DNA of 64,000 nt from Eublepharis macularius (lineage: Eukaryota; Chordata; Lepidosauria; Squamata; Eublepharidae), in NCBI RefSeq assembly GCF_028583425.1, contig NC_072801.1, positions 13,040,001 to 13,104,000 on the forward strand, read 5' to 3'. Numbering within the stretch: position 1 is the first letter of the stretch; each line of letters starts with the position of its first letter. The notes below the pieces were generated by a model, which worked only from the letters and a program-made list of their open reading frames with translations, was not told where the DNA came from and searched no databases. A program made the translations under genes and the position numbers. Below, one piece after another: positions 34,166 to 44,500 of this stretch.

Positions 34166-35158
34166 AGATGGGAGACTTTGCCCACCCACCCTTCAGAAAG
34201 ATAGTCTATCCTTTGACAAAAATCTTCACATCATTTGTCTTTCAAACAATGCTTTTGGCCTAGTGGGTTTATCAAAACACTTGTAAATGTTTATCTGTGA
34301 CGAGAACTCACTGGAAGATGTCAGCCTTTTCTAACAGTATCAGGGATCCCCAGACTTCTTTAGCCCGTGGCCACTATTGGAATTTTGAGAAAGTTTAGTG
34401 GGTGCTGCTACAGAATGGCAGTTGTGGGGTGGGGGATGGAATCAGTCACAATATGGCTGCCTTGGCAGGGGAGCAATAACAAAACATTATAAGTTTCCAA
34501 TTAGGGTTGCCAGCCCAAGTCTGTCAACCAGTGAAATACTTACCTGGTCAGGGGGGAGGGGGCGCTCACCAATGACATTGTGACATTGCCAGCCACTTTA
34601 CTTCTGGCCTGAACCACAAGTGAAATCATCGCATCACAGGCAATGGTCAAGCATTTGCCCAAAATTCTATGGTTTGAGTGAATGCTAGAATGCCATCTGA
34701 TGTGATGATGTCACTTCAGGGTCATGCTGGAAGCAACGCTGTGGCATATGCCGATCACACCCTCCATTTCCTCAACCATTTTTCTCCCGCCACCCAGCCA
34801 ACAGAGCTGGCAGGGAGAAGGGAAGCTTCCCTCTGAAGCAGGAGACCTGGCCTCCCTGGTTCCAAGCCACGCATCCTCCTGTGGTGGCAGCACCTATTTC
34901 CCAGTCAGTGCTCCCTGCAGACCTAAAGGCAATGCCTCCTGGGCCTTCTGGAGCACCGCCTGCTCTAATGCAATGAAGGAAAGCCAGAATCCGCTCTTTG
35001 CTTTGGAGAAGAAACACGTGGGAGCAGGGGGGCAATGAGAGGGTTTTGTGCTTGAGAGCCTGGAGAGGCACTGCCAGCCAGAGCAGACAATGCTGACCTC
35101 AGAGACCAGGAGCCTGGCTCAGGTGAAAGCAGCTTCAGTTGTGTTCAGGGACTGCTTT

Positions 35159-35385
35159 TAGGGTTGCCAGCCTCCAGGTAGTGGCTGGAGATCTCCCGGA
35201 ATTACAACTGGTCTCCAGGCCACAGAGATCAGTTCACCTGGAGAAAATGGCTACTTTGGGGGGTGGACTCTATGGAATTATGCCAAGCCAAGGTCCTTTC
35301 CCTCCCCAAACTCCACTTTCTCCAGGTTCCTCCGGGTTTCACCCCCCAGATCTCCAGGAATTTCCCGACTTGGAGCTGGCAGGAA
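35159..35385. mobile_element. hAT-like MITE (TAGGGTTGCCAG ends), one end worn
   Basis: TAGGGTTGCCAGCCTCCAGG to TTGGAGCTGGCAG; same interior as the 56831 copy, reverse orientation. Confidence 0.7.
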
Positions 35386-35502
35386 ATCAATTCCTGGAAT
35401 TGGTGATGCGCAAGAACTTTTTTACTTGAGATCCCTGAGAGCCATTGCCAGTCAAAGTAGACAGTCATGACTCTGATAGCTCACACTGAGGCAAGAAGAG
35501 AC

Positions 35503-35640
35503 TTTGGCTTGGTAGCAGAATATCTGCTTTGCTTGCAGATGGTTCTAGGTTCAGTCCCTGGAGCTCCAATTAAAACTAGGTGATATGAAAGATTTTCTTT
35601 GAGAACCTGGAGAGCTGCTGCTAGTCAGACGCAAGACTAG
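35503..35640 (+). repeat. tRNA-derived SINE of the second type
   Basis: GGCTTGGTAGCAGAATATCT, GGTTCAGTCCCTGG box B, GAGAACCTGGAGAGCTGC. Confidence 0.62.
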
Positions 35641-35789
35641 AGATCCCGGGTCTCTCAGTGGGGGCGGGGGATCCCTCGCTCCCACCCTCTGCCCCCTGCC
35701 AATACTCACCTTGCCCGGGGGGAAGGCAGTGGAATAGGCCTCCCAGGTGTAGTAAATTAACAGTTAGTTAGAGTTTAAGGCAGAGATTG

Positions 35790-36480
35790 TGTTACCCAAA
35801 TAGCAGGTCTCCTTGTGAGTAGGGGGAATTAGCAACTAGGAGAAGCTTCGAGAGGGGGGTAACTGGGATCTTTTGTGCCAATGTATACGAGGATCCTTTC
35901 CTCTAGAAACCCTTTCAATAAGCAGGCAGATGTTCAATCAAAAAGGGTTATTTAAAATACTATGGATCAATTGCACACAAAACACACAGCACACACACAG
36001 AACTAACTAGTAAAAAAGGGAGGAAAGTTAGACAGAGTTGTGGAGTTGGGTTTATAGTTACCAGGTCCAGAAGACTGGGGGTGTCTGAGGGAGAGCAGCT
36101 TCAGTGACCATGGCAAGAAGGAGAAGGGCTCCTTCAGATATACTGTGAAACATGCCCTGAGGCAGGACTGAGAGTCTCTGCCCTAAGACAATGCCTTAAT
36201 GGTTCTTCTCAGGGTGGGACAAAGGATTGGGAAACTTGGTTGTTGTGGATTTTCCGGGTTGTATAGCCATGGTCTTGGCATTGTAGTTCCTGACGTTTCA
36301 CCAGCAGCTGTGACTGGCATCTTCAGAGCCCGGAAAATCCACAACTACCATCGTTCTCCGGCCGTGAAAGCCTTCGACAATACATCGATTGGGAAACTGT
36401 CTCGGGTGGGACAATAAGGCTGCTGAACTGTCTCCAAGGTGGGACAATGAACTAGGAAGGTTTGATTTGGTCTTCCTGAG
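35790..36480 (+). mobile_element. LTR-like fossil, forward copy
   Basis: Begins TGTTACCCAAATAGCAGG. Through about 36240 it is homologous to the reverse complement of roughly 37690-38155. A Penelope piece is inserted at 36237-36386. Family and far end are unsure. Confidence 0.4.
36237..36386 (-). mobile_element. Penelope-like element fragment with hammerhead-like fold
   Basis: A 150-bp piece flanked by a perfect 12-bp duplication GATTGGGAAACT (36225-36236, 36387-36398). On the minus strand GGATTTTCCGGG (36329-36340) pairs with CCCGGAAAATCC (36247-36258), enclosing CTGAAGA (36320-36326), a GCCAG/CTGG stem and GAAA (36296-36299), the order of a hammerhead ribozyme. Such motifs are known from Penelope-like elements. 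Confidence 0.6.
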
Positions 36481-37689
36481 AGGTGTATAGGTGTATAGGT
36501 GTAAAATGATTATTTGATTATCCACAATGGCTGGATGGGTAAGACTATGATAGGAGAGTGGGTAAAGGGTAGAATTGGCAGGGTGTGTGAACGGATTCAT
36601 CCAAGTACCTCTGGAGACCTCCATTGTTCTATGGTTATACACAAACTCTGGGGTGTGGGGTTAAGTCAGTCTTACTTCACTTCTCACATTCCAGTACTTT
36701 TCCACCTCCTGCCTAGCCAGGCAGCTTGTCTGTGTTTTAAACACACGCACAGAGGGGCTTATGGTATTGCCATATTCATAAGCCTTAATATCGTGAAGGC
36801 AAGTATGACCACTTAGAATTGTGCATTGGAATTAATGAGAACAGACACACACTCCAGTTTAGCTCTGTAAGAATACTTTACTATGTAAAGGATAAAAATA
36901 GGGTTACATTGGAAGAAGAAATTGCTAGATTGACTTGCTATTAAAAGGTAGTCCTAAGACTTGAAGCACAAGACTGAGACAAAGAACAATAAAAGTTCAG
37001 TGTATAGCTTCACTTACTTGCCCCTCCCTCCAATAAACAGGTTGCCCAATAGAAAATCCTAATTCTACTTCATTAAACTTAGAGACTCCCCTTTCCTTGG
37101 TGGGAATCCTTACTCGAGGCCTAAGTGATTACATGCAAATAAGTTTACTAACTAATTAACACAAACAGGTTAACTTCATGACTGAAATGAAAACAGTTGC
37201 TAAATCCCAACCACAGGTGCGCTCCCAGGGCGGTGCAACGATGTCACTCCTGGGATTATGTTGTCATGCCGCCGTGGTATTAGCAGGCAAGCTTGTTAGC
37301 CTCACACTAACAGGAAAGTTTATGAATCATATATCATAAACCCCTCTCCTTGTGTGCTTCAAGCACATGGCTCATCGTCTGGCTAGGCAGAACAGTTCAT
37401 GAACCCGCTGGAAGGGAAAAATCACTGGAGCAGGAGTCATGAGGCAGGACTGGCTAGCTGCCCCACACTCCGGAGCTGTGCAAAGATGTAAGGACAAAAG
37501 AAGTCTTCCAGGAGTTCCTGAATTCATCTCTTCCACACCCTTCTTATCTTCCCTCTCCTACCTTCCTAATCAAGGCTACCCAGGTATCTGAAAGCTCTTC
37601 CCATCCAACAATCATGGGTCATCAATCACTTCTTTTATGTTTAGTAACACCCAGGAAGGTTTAATCAAGTCTTTTCCATTTTATTGTCT
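36481..37689. other. Stretch between the inverted LTR-like copies
   Basis: No coding similarity seen; may belong to the same fossil. Confidence 0.35.
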
Positions 37690-38155
37690 CACCTCCAGAC
37701 ACAGCCCTTAAGCGATTGTTTTGGGGCAGAAGATGCGGTCTTGCCCCGGGGTATGTTCCAAGGTATAATTGGATTGCCCCGCCATGTAATTAGCTTGTGT
37801 GTTCTTGGGACCCTATGCACACACTCAGATGCATGTTTAAACCTTCTCCTTGGTCTTGCTAAAAAGCGCTGGTCACTCAGCCTCTATTCTTTACCGATGT
37901 CCTCTATCTCCTCTTTCTCTCTGTTTTTTTAGTTAGCTCTGTGCGTATGTTGCGTGTGTTTTCTGTTGTGTTTGCTCTTACTGCCCCTTTAATAAAACCA
38001 TTCCTGTTGAACACCCACCTGGTTCTTTCAGAGAGTTCTCTAAGGGAATGAGCCTCATATACATTGGTGGAGAGCCTGCTAGTTACCCCCTCTCGCTGCT
38101 TCCCCTTGTATTCTAATTCCCCCAACTCAGAAGGAAACCCACCATTTGGGTAACA
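37690..38155 (-). mobile_element. LTR-like fossil, inverted copy
   Basis: On the minus strand begins TGTTACCCAAATGGTGGG and follows the forward copy at 35790 through shared blocks such as AATGTATAYGAGG and GTGACCA…AAGGAGAAGG. AATAAA near 37990 on the plus strand. Could instead be an unclassified dispersed repeat. Confidence 0.4.
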
Positions 38156-39100
38156 CTGGGAGCACTCCTGCGTTTCACAGTGAGGTGGTTTGGGCTCAAA
38201 ACAGGCCAAGCAGGACCATTTGTGGCCCAAATCAGCCTGCTGTGAAATGCAGGAGCACTCCTGGCTCCTGCATGATATCACTTCCTGGACATGACATCAC
38301 TGCTCCACCCCGGGAACATGCCCATGAAGACATCCAAAAAGGTGAGTGCTACTGGAAGGGTAAGGGGATCTCGCCACCCTACACAAGACTAACCTTGAAA
38401 TACCAAGAGTCCCACTCAGAATAAATCAGTTTCATGATCCCAATTTTCTGAAGTGTCAGCTTTCTGATCTCACTGAAGCATCTTACTGATTGAGAGTGTA
38501 CATTTTTGTGCTACATTGCCAACAAAAGACATGAAGACAGGGTTTTCTGTTGTGATTATGAGTAATAGTTTATTCTTGTTTGACATTACAATGGCATAAT
38601 GTATATTTGTTTGCCGAAGAAAAATAAAACAATGATGGTTTATAACCATTAAACATCATAGTTCATAAACTTTGTCTGACTCTTATTGTATTTGATAGTG
38701 GCAATCTGTTAGCCCTAAGTAATAGTACAAAAATTTACTGGGGCATACAAGGTTAAACCTGCATTTAACCAAAGGTTTTTAATCCACTAAACCACAGCCG
38801 ATCTTGTCTCTAAAGAAAGTTTGGTTTTAATTGCCTCACAGTGGCTGGAGCTGTACCTGCCTCTGCTTGGGAAATTATTTAATTTTTTTTTGTTTCAAGC
38901 TTTCAAAGAATGAGCTGGGGATGTATGTATGCTAATACTTTCATTTCTAAAATTTCAGTTCACTGGGCACGCATGGGTTTAAAAAAATGCATTATCATTG
39001 CTTGAGTAACAATTGCTCATTCCAAGGAAAAAATAATACATCTTGTCTGGTGAAGGCCTTAAGAATCCTTCAGTGGCTTTTCTTCTTCTCTTTTGAAGCT
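38156..39100. other. Gene-free A/T-rich stretch
   Basis: Nothing recognised; 38500-39000 is A/T-rich with TAA-type runs. Confidence 0.4.
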
Positions 39101-39101
39101 A

Positions 39102-39390
39102 TTAATTAAGCTGCCTAGTTATTTCTCCAGGATATGTATTGCTGTCTTTAATTAAGATCGTTTCCAATTTTGGTTCACTTGCAGGTGGCAGTTCAGGAGT
39201 GAATGCTCTCTGTTTAATGGCTCCTTCTTTCCTCTTTGGAGGTTCAATGTCACGCTTTGAGCAATTGTGCCTTACGTCTGGCATTTTCCTCATATAGTGG
39301 CATATGGGGTGGAAAACACCCAAAACGTTGGCTTCTCGGTCACAAAGATATTGCAGTGGCCACTAAATGTGATGGCTTTTTAAAAGGAGC
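39102..39390 (-). other. Unidentified open frame, possible exon or retrocopy
   Basis: Minus-strand frame reading LGVFHPICHYMRKMPDVRHN, then SKRDIEPPKRKEGAIKQ and TPELPPASEPKLETILIK, ending RQLN then TAA TAG. Lysine-rich, tidy composition, and A/T-rich sequence after the stop. I do not recognise the protein; it may be chance or an old processed copy. Confidence 0.25.
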
Positions 39391-39394
39391 AAGC

Positions 39395-39535
39395 AGATCG
39401 ATGGAGGATAGGTCTATCAATGGCTAGTACTTTTGTTAGCTAAATCGAACCTCCATGTTCAGTGGCAGTGTGTATCTGAATACTAGATGCTAGGGAACAA
39501 ACAAGAGGAGAAGGGTGTATTAACATGAACTTTTC
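39395..39535 (-). pseudogene. Relic of a third CYP3A copy (intron 8 fragment)
   Basis: GAGGATAGGTCTATCAA and AGCTAAATCGAACCTCCATG … CTGAATACTAGATGCT align to copy B intron 8 at about 46805-47145, with the SINE there missing. No exon 8 or 9 sequence flanks it. Confidence 0.65.
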
Positions 39536-39575
39536 AAAGGCATTAGGCTGGCCGCAGTAGGAAACAGACTGCCAT

Positions 39576-39922
39576 ACTTACAGTGAAATAGTAGAGTCCA
39601 ATAGCACCTTTAAGACTAACCAACTTTATTGTAGCATAAGCTTTCAAAAACCACAACTCTCTTCGTCATATGCATTGTCAGCTTTCGAGAGCCACACCTC
39701 TCTTCATCAGATGCATCATCACCTTTCGAGAACCACAGCTCTCTTCGTCAGATGCATCGTCAGCTTTCGAGAACCACCGCTCTCTTCGTCAGATGCATCG
39801 TCAGAAAGCATCTGATGAAGAGAGCTGTGGTTCTTGAAAGCTTATGCTACAATGATGTTGGTTAGTCTTAAAGGTGCTACTGGACTCTTTACTATTTTGC
39901 AACTACAGGCTAACTCCTCTGA
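39576..39922. repeat. Hairpin SINE-like repeat with four 41-bp units
   Basis: One arm unit (CTTTCGAGAACCACAGCTCT…) recurs at 39641, 39682, 39723 and 39764, an exact 41-bp period, then the opposite arm follows. Confidence 0.82.
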
Positions 39923-40077
39923 GACTGAGTAGACTTTCATCTGGTCCAGAACAGCAGTCCTTAGATTCTGGTGCTGAGAATGTGGTGAACCTCCACAGAC
40001 AGGGAGTTCCACAACCAGTGAAAGTCAAACTGAGGGACAAAGCCATCCAGCAGTACTGAGTTATTTTAAACAACCAA

Positions 40078-40250
40078 GACAATTTTTCTTCCAGCATAAA
40101 GCTTTCATGGACTAGATCCCACTTCTTCCCAGCTGCTTTTGCCTGCAAAAGCTTTATGCTGGAAGAAAAATTGTTTTAAGTCTTTTAAGTGACTCAAAAA
40201 TCCCTGTTTTCTTTGGCCATAACAGACCAATGCAGCTCCCTCTCTGGAAT
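40078..40250. repeat. Hairpin repeat related to the SINE-like family
   Basis: Inverted arms AATTTTTCTTCCAGCATAAA and TTTATGCTGGAAGAAAAATT, then ACAGACCAATGCAGCTCCCT, matching the family's ACAGACTAACACGGCTAACT end. Confidence 0.6.
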
Positions 40251-40992
40251 GATTCCCTATGGGACAAATCTCACCTGGAACATGATTTCACTGCTGTTCC
40301 AACTCATCTGCATGCTCGTCCCTTATTCATTTATAGGATTCCTCCCCAATGCTCTAACATTGGGGACTGGGGTGGAGGAAGAGACGTCATTTACAAAAGA
40401 AGAAAAGCTGGTAAACACAGAGCCATACTGGCGACTCTCACACATACACACTATTTAAACCAGGTCAGTACATAATGCCTGGCACATCAGGACAGGTCAA
40501 GGGATGTACAAATGTTGCTGGAAGCGTCATTTTGGTGGGCCCCCTCTTATTCTGAGTGACACATTGCACCAGAAAAGATGTATTCAGCTGTGCAAAATGT
40601 TTCACTGTCATCAGTTCCTCCCTGAAGTTTTGCTCGAGGCCTTCAGCCTCCCTCAAGGGAGTTGCCTGCAAGGGCACCAATCTGCACGTCCTTGGCATGC
40701 GTATTTGGTGCATGGGTAGTACGTTCAAGAAAGTGTTTTTAGCAACGGGATGCAGAAATGTTACTTAACATTCATATAGTGCTGAATACCGCATTCAGAT
40801 TTCAGAGGCACGCCAGACTTTGTTCGTGATGGGCATGAACCTACTGTACTGTCTGGCTGACTCCTTCCCTCCCTCCAGGGTGCACTGAGATTGACAACAA
40901 TTCCTCCTTACTGAAGCACTGTTCTCAGGATTCTCTGCTGGGAAGCCATGACAGTTAAACAGAAATTGAGCTGATGTATGTTTAGTATGCCC

Positions 40993-41212
40993 TCACCTGG
41001 ATAGCCCAGGTGAGCCTGATCTCCTCAGATCTCAGAAGCTAAGCAGGGTCGGCCTTGGTTAGTAGTTGGAAGGGAGACCTCCAATGAAGATCAGGGCTGC
41101 TAAGCAGAGGCAGGCAATGGCTAACTCCTCTGTTAGTCTCTTGCCTTGAAAACCCCACTAGGGGTTTGCCATAACTCAGCTATGACTAGACAGCACTCTC
41201 CACCACCACACC
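40993..41212 (+). repeat. 5S-rRNA-derived SINE at the copy B 3' end
   Basis: GATCTCAGAAGCTAAGCAGG, GTCGGCCTTGGTTAGTAGTT and GAGACCTCCAATGAAG match the 5S gene internal promoter; SINE3 class. Abuts the polyadenylation region of copy B. Confidence 0.82.
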
Positions 41213-41219
41213 TCCACGT

Positions 41220-41240
41220 TTAATGTAGATAAACTTTAAT
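41220..41240 (-). terminator. Putative polyadenylation signals of CYP3A copy B
   Basis: ATTAAA occurs at 41235-41240 and again near 41220, about 180 nt after the stop. The GT-rich GTGGAGGTGTGGTGGTGG immediately downstream overlaps the end of a 5S-derived SINE. Confidence 0.5.
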
Positions 41241-41414
41241 CAGATGAATCATGTTGACTTGGATAGTTATGAAAGCTATTAACATCCATCAGTCTGTTGA
41301 CAGATCTTGCGTTCCAAACAAATTAAATTTCCCTTCCAAGAATCTGCCTTGAACACAGTGCAATGTCTCAAGAGTTTGCATCACCTGCAAAGATGTCCGA
41401 AACACAGCCAGGCT

Positions 41415-41501
41415 TCATTCTTCCTTTTCTCGTGGAACCAACTTCAGAACAATGGGTTTCTTTGGCATTAAGAATAACTGAGCGCTCAGCTCCAGGGGAA
41501 T
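41415..41501 (-). CDS. CYP3A: CYP3A copy B exon 13 (C-terminus)
   Basis: Encodes [20 protein letters not shown], then LVPREKEE, with TGA at 41415-41417. Acceptor TGCAG|ATT. Confidence 0.94.
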   Translation of the reverse strand: MPLELSAQLFLMPKKPIVLKLVPREKEE

Positions 41502-44500
41502 CTGCAGCAAGTGAAGAAAAGAAACAGCCGTGAAAGGTCCAGCAAGTAAATATGGATAAATCGGGAGGCTGGTTAACCTAACTAAACAACAAGCCTTCTG
41601 CATGAACCAGATTAGACGTCTGGTATGTTAACTCTTAGGTTGGCCATTTTCACACGTCTTTACATGGAGCAAAACTCACGGAACGAGGGCATCTTCACAG
41701 TGCAATTTCTGATGTCACCCCATCATAATTCCATTTTTGTGGTGGGATGATGTTGGAAATCATGCCATGATGACGCCCTCGTTTCATGAGTTTTGCACAA
41801 TGCAAAGATATGTGAAAACAGACATTTTCTTGGTCTAAATAAAAGTAACCTGGGGGCCAAGCTACAAGTGACGAATTACAGTTGAATGGCAAGTGAACAG
41901 ACTGACGTGTATTCCTCCCTGTTCACTTGCGCTCCACTTGCACTCCACTCAATCATCGGGCCAAGCTAGAAGTGACGAATGACACTTGAACGACAAGTGA
42001 ACAGGCTCACATAGATTCCTCCCTGTTCACTTGCCCTCCACTTGCCCTCCACTCGATCACTACGTGATCGAGTGGAGAGCAAGTGGAGGGCAAGTGAACA
42101 GGGAGGAATACACGTGACGTGAGTGTTCACTTGCTGTTCAACTGTCATTCATCACTTCTAGCTTGGCCCATTACTTCTCCTGCCTCCTTAATGGCCTTCA
42201 GGAAAGGCATATACTGCTATCATTTGCATACCAACGTCGGCAGCAGGCTAGGGCAGTTTTTATAACCGGGATGGGGGGTGCTGCAACAAACAAAAAATTT
42301 TTTGAAGCTGCCTTATATGGAGTCAGACAGTTGGTGTATCAAGGTCATTGTCTACCCAGACTGGCAGTGTCTGTCCATGGTCTCGGGCATCACCGACAAC
42401 CTGAGTCTTTAATTGGAGATGTTGGGGACTGAACGTGAGACCTTCTGCATTCAAGACCATTGAACCACAGTCCCCCTTACTTCCCATTTCCGTCTCCAAC
42501 ACTAAGGAACAAACAGACCGAAGGGGAAGCAAAGAGTCACACCACAGGGAAAGGATCCCAGTGACCAGAGTCTGATACAGTTAAAATATCTGATTGAGCA
42601 AAACTTCTCCCAAATTTACCTAAAGTTCTTGGAAGGCACAGCCTAACAGTTCCCACCATTTAGGGGACACTCACCGGGGTTTCTTTGCAGGTTCTGAAGG
42701 AGAAATGCTGCAAGAGAATTACGATTGCAACTTTCATAGTGACCATTGCAAATCTCATCCCAACGCAGTTCCGGGGACCAGCTCCGAAGGGCAGGTATGT
42801 GTAAGGGTCAATGTTTTCACTGTTCTCTTTGCTGAACCTGGTTGTGTTCAGAACAGAAAAGAGAAATGAAAGACTTGCTGACCGGAGTAGCAAAGGGTTA
42901 GGTGTCTGAGCAATAAACTAGATATTACAGTGTTAAACAACTCCTTTAACATTAAAAGGACATTATTTGCAGGAAGACTAAAATTTGGATCAGAACAATA
43001 AGACGAAGCCCTGACCTGGATGGCTCAGGCTAGCCCAGTCTTGTCAGATCTCAGAAACTAAGTGGCGTTGGCCCTGGTTAGTACGTCGATGGGGCCCACC
43101 AAGGAAGTCCAGGGTCGGTGCAGAGAAGCGGGCAAAGGCAACCCACTTCTGTTCACCTCTTGCCTTGAAAGCCCAATGGGGTCATCATAAGTTGGCTGCA
43201 GCTTGATAATATTTGATACCACCACTCTAATACTGGAGTGGGAGGGCTTAAACCCACTCCCCATGCTGCTATCCCAATAAATATTGGGGGCCCAAGCCAA
43301 AGAGATACAGAATGGGGACACCAGACGCAACCTGTGTACTCTATAATCTGTGAGTCTCTCTACACGAGACATCTGACACATGAAGAACACATGTTGGGAG
43401 ATGCAATGGTAGCTGGGAAGGGTAGTTTAAAAAGACAGAGCCTGCAGCAGGGCAAAGGCTTTACACAGGAGCTGTGTGAAGGGACTGTGAAATGCCAGAA
43501 AAGAAACTTCAGCCCACTATAACCTCTCCAGGTCTAAGCCCGGCTCTGGAAGGCAGCTCCAGTCCATTTCCATTCCCAGCTGCCCTCTGGTTGTGATCTC
43601 ACACAGTTTTAGACTGGAGAGGTGAAATTGACAGAGCCTTCTGGGAGGGGAAGATGAAATTAACAAACACTCTGAGGAGCGATCTCCGCAGGCGCTGTCT
43701 TTTTAAACTATGCTTCCCATCTAACATTGTATCTTCTTACACTTGATGAACACGCACTGAGGCGTCTCATGTAGAAAGATACTCTGTGAATCAGCAAATA
43801 AGGATTTGGGGACAGGGCTGTTACCTCTCAGGTCTGAACTCCTCTGGTTCTGCCCAGTATTCTGGGTCCCGATGCAGAATGTAAGGTGGAATCATCACCA
43901 CCGTGTCTTTTGGAATAGTCACACCATTTATCTCAACGTCTCTCTTGCTGACCCTTTCGATCCGTCCTCCAAGGGGATACAGCCTCTGTGATTCATTAAT
44001 CACCATGTCGAGATACTCCAATTTCATTATAGCATCATAAGTAAGAGGAGCCTTTTAAATTAAAAAAAGTAGAAGATTGGTCATGTTTAGAAGAGTCTAA
44101 AGCAGGTTTCCTTTCTCTAAAAAAAATAAAATAAATCATAGATGTTTACCCCACCGCCAACTGAAAAAACGACCAGTTCTTCTTGTCAGGATTGCTGGTC
44201 AACAATAGCTTTGTTAAGTAGTTTGTTGAGTGTTCCCTGGACCCAGGGAGGCTGGACTGGCCTCGACCACAGCCAGGGCATTTTCAGTCCCGGCTCCAAC
44301 CTGGTGGAACTCTCTTGTCTGTAGATACTCAGGCCCACCGAGGTCTTTTATCCTTTCAGCGGGCCCACAAGAAAGAGATGTTCCACCGGGCATATGGCTG
44401 AGGCCTGCCAGGTATCCATCTGATAAGCCTCCCTACCGGTCTCCTGTTACCTCCCACCCCAACTCTCATGAGACGATCTGATCGGAACAGCTGGAACCCC

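Noticed and set aside
39641-39804. Short regular units considered as a CRISPR array
   Set aside because: The 41-bp units have no spacers, are arms of a known dispersed repeat, and the genome is vertebrate.
40993-41212. 5S rRNA gene
   Set aside because: Carries only diverged internal promoter blocks fused to a SINE tail; lacks a full 5S transcript.
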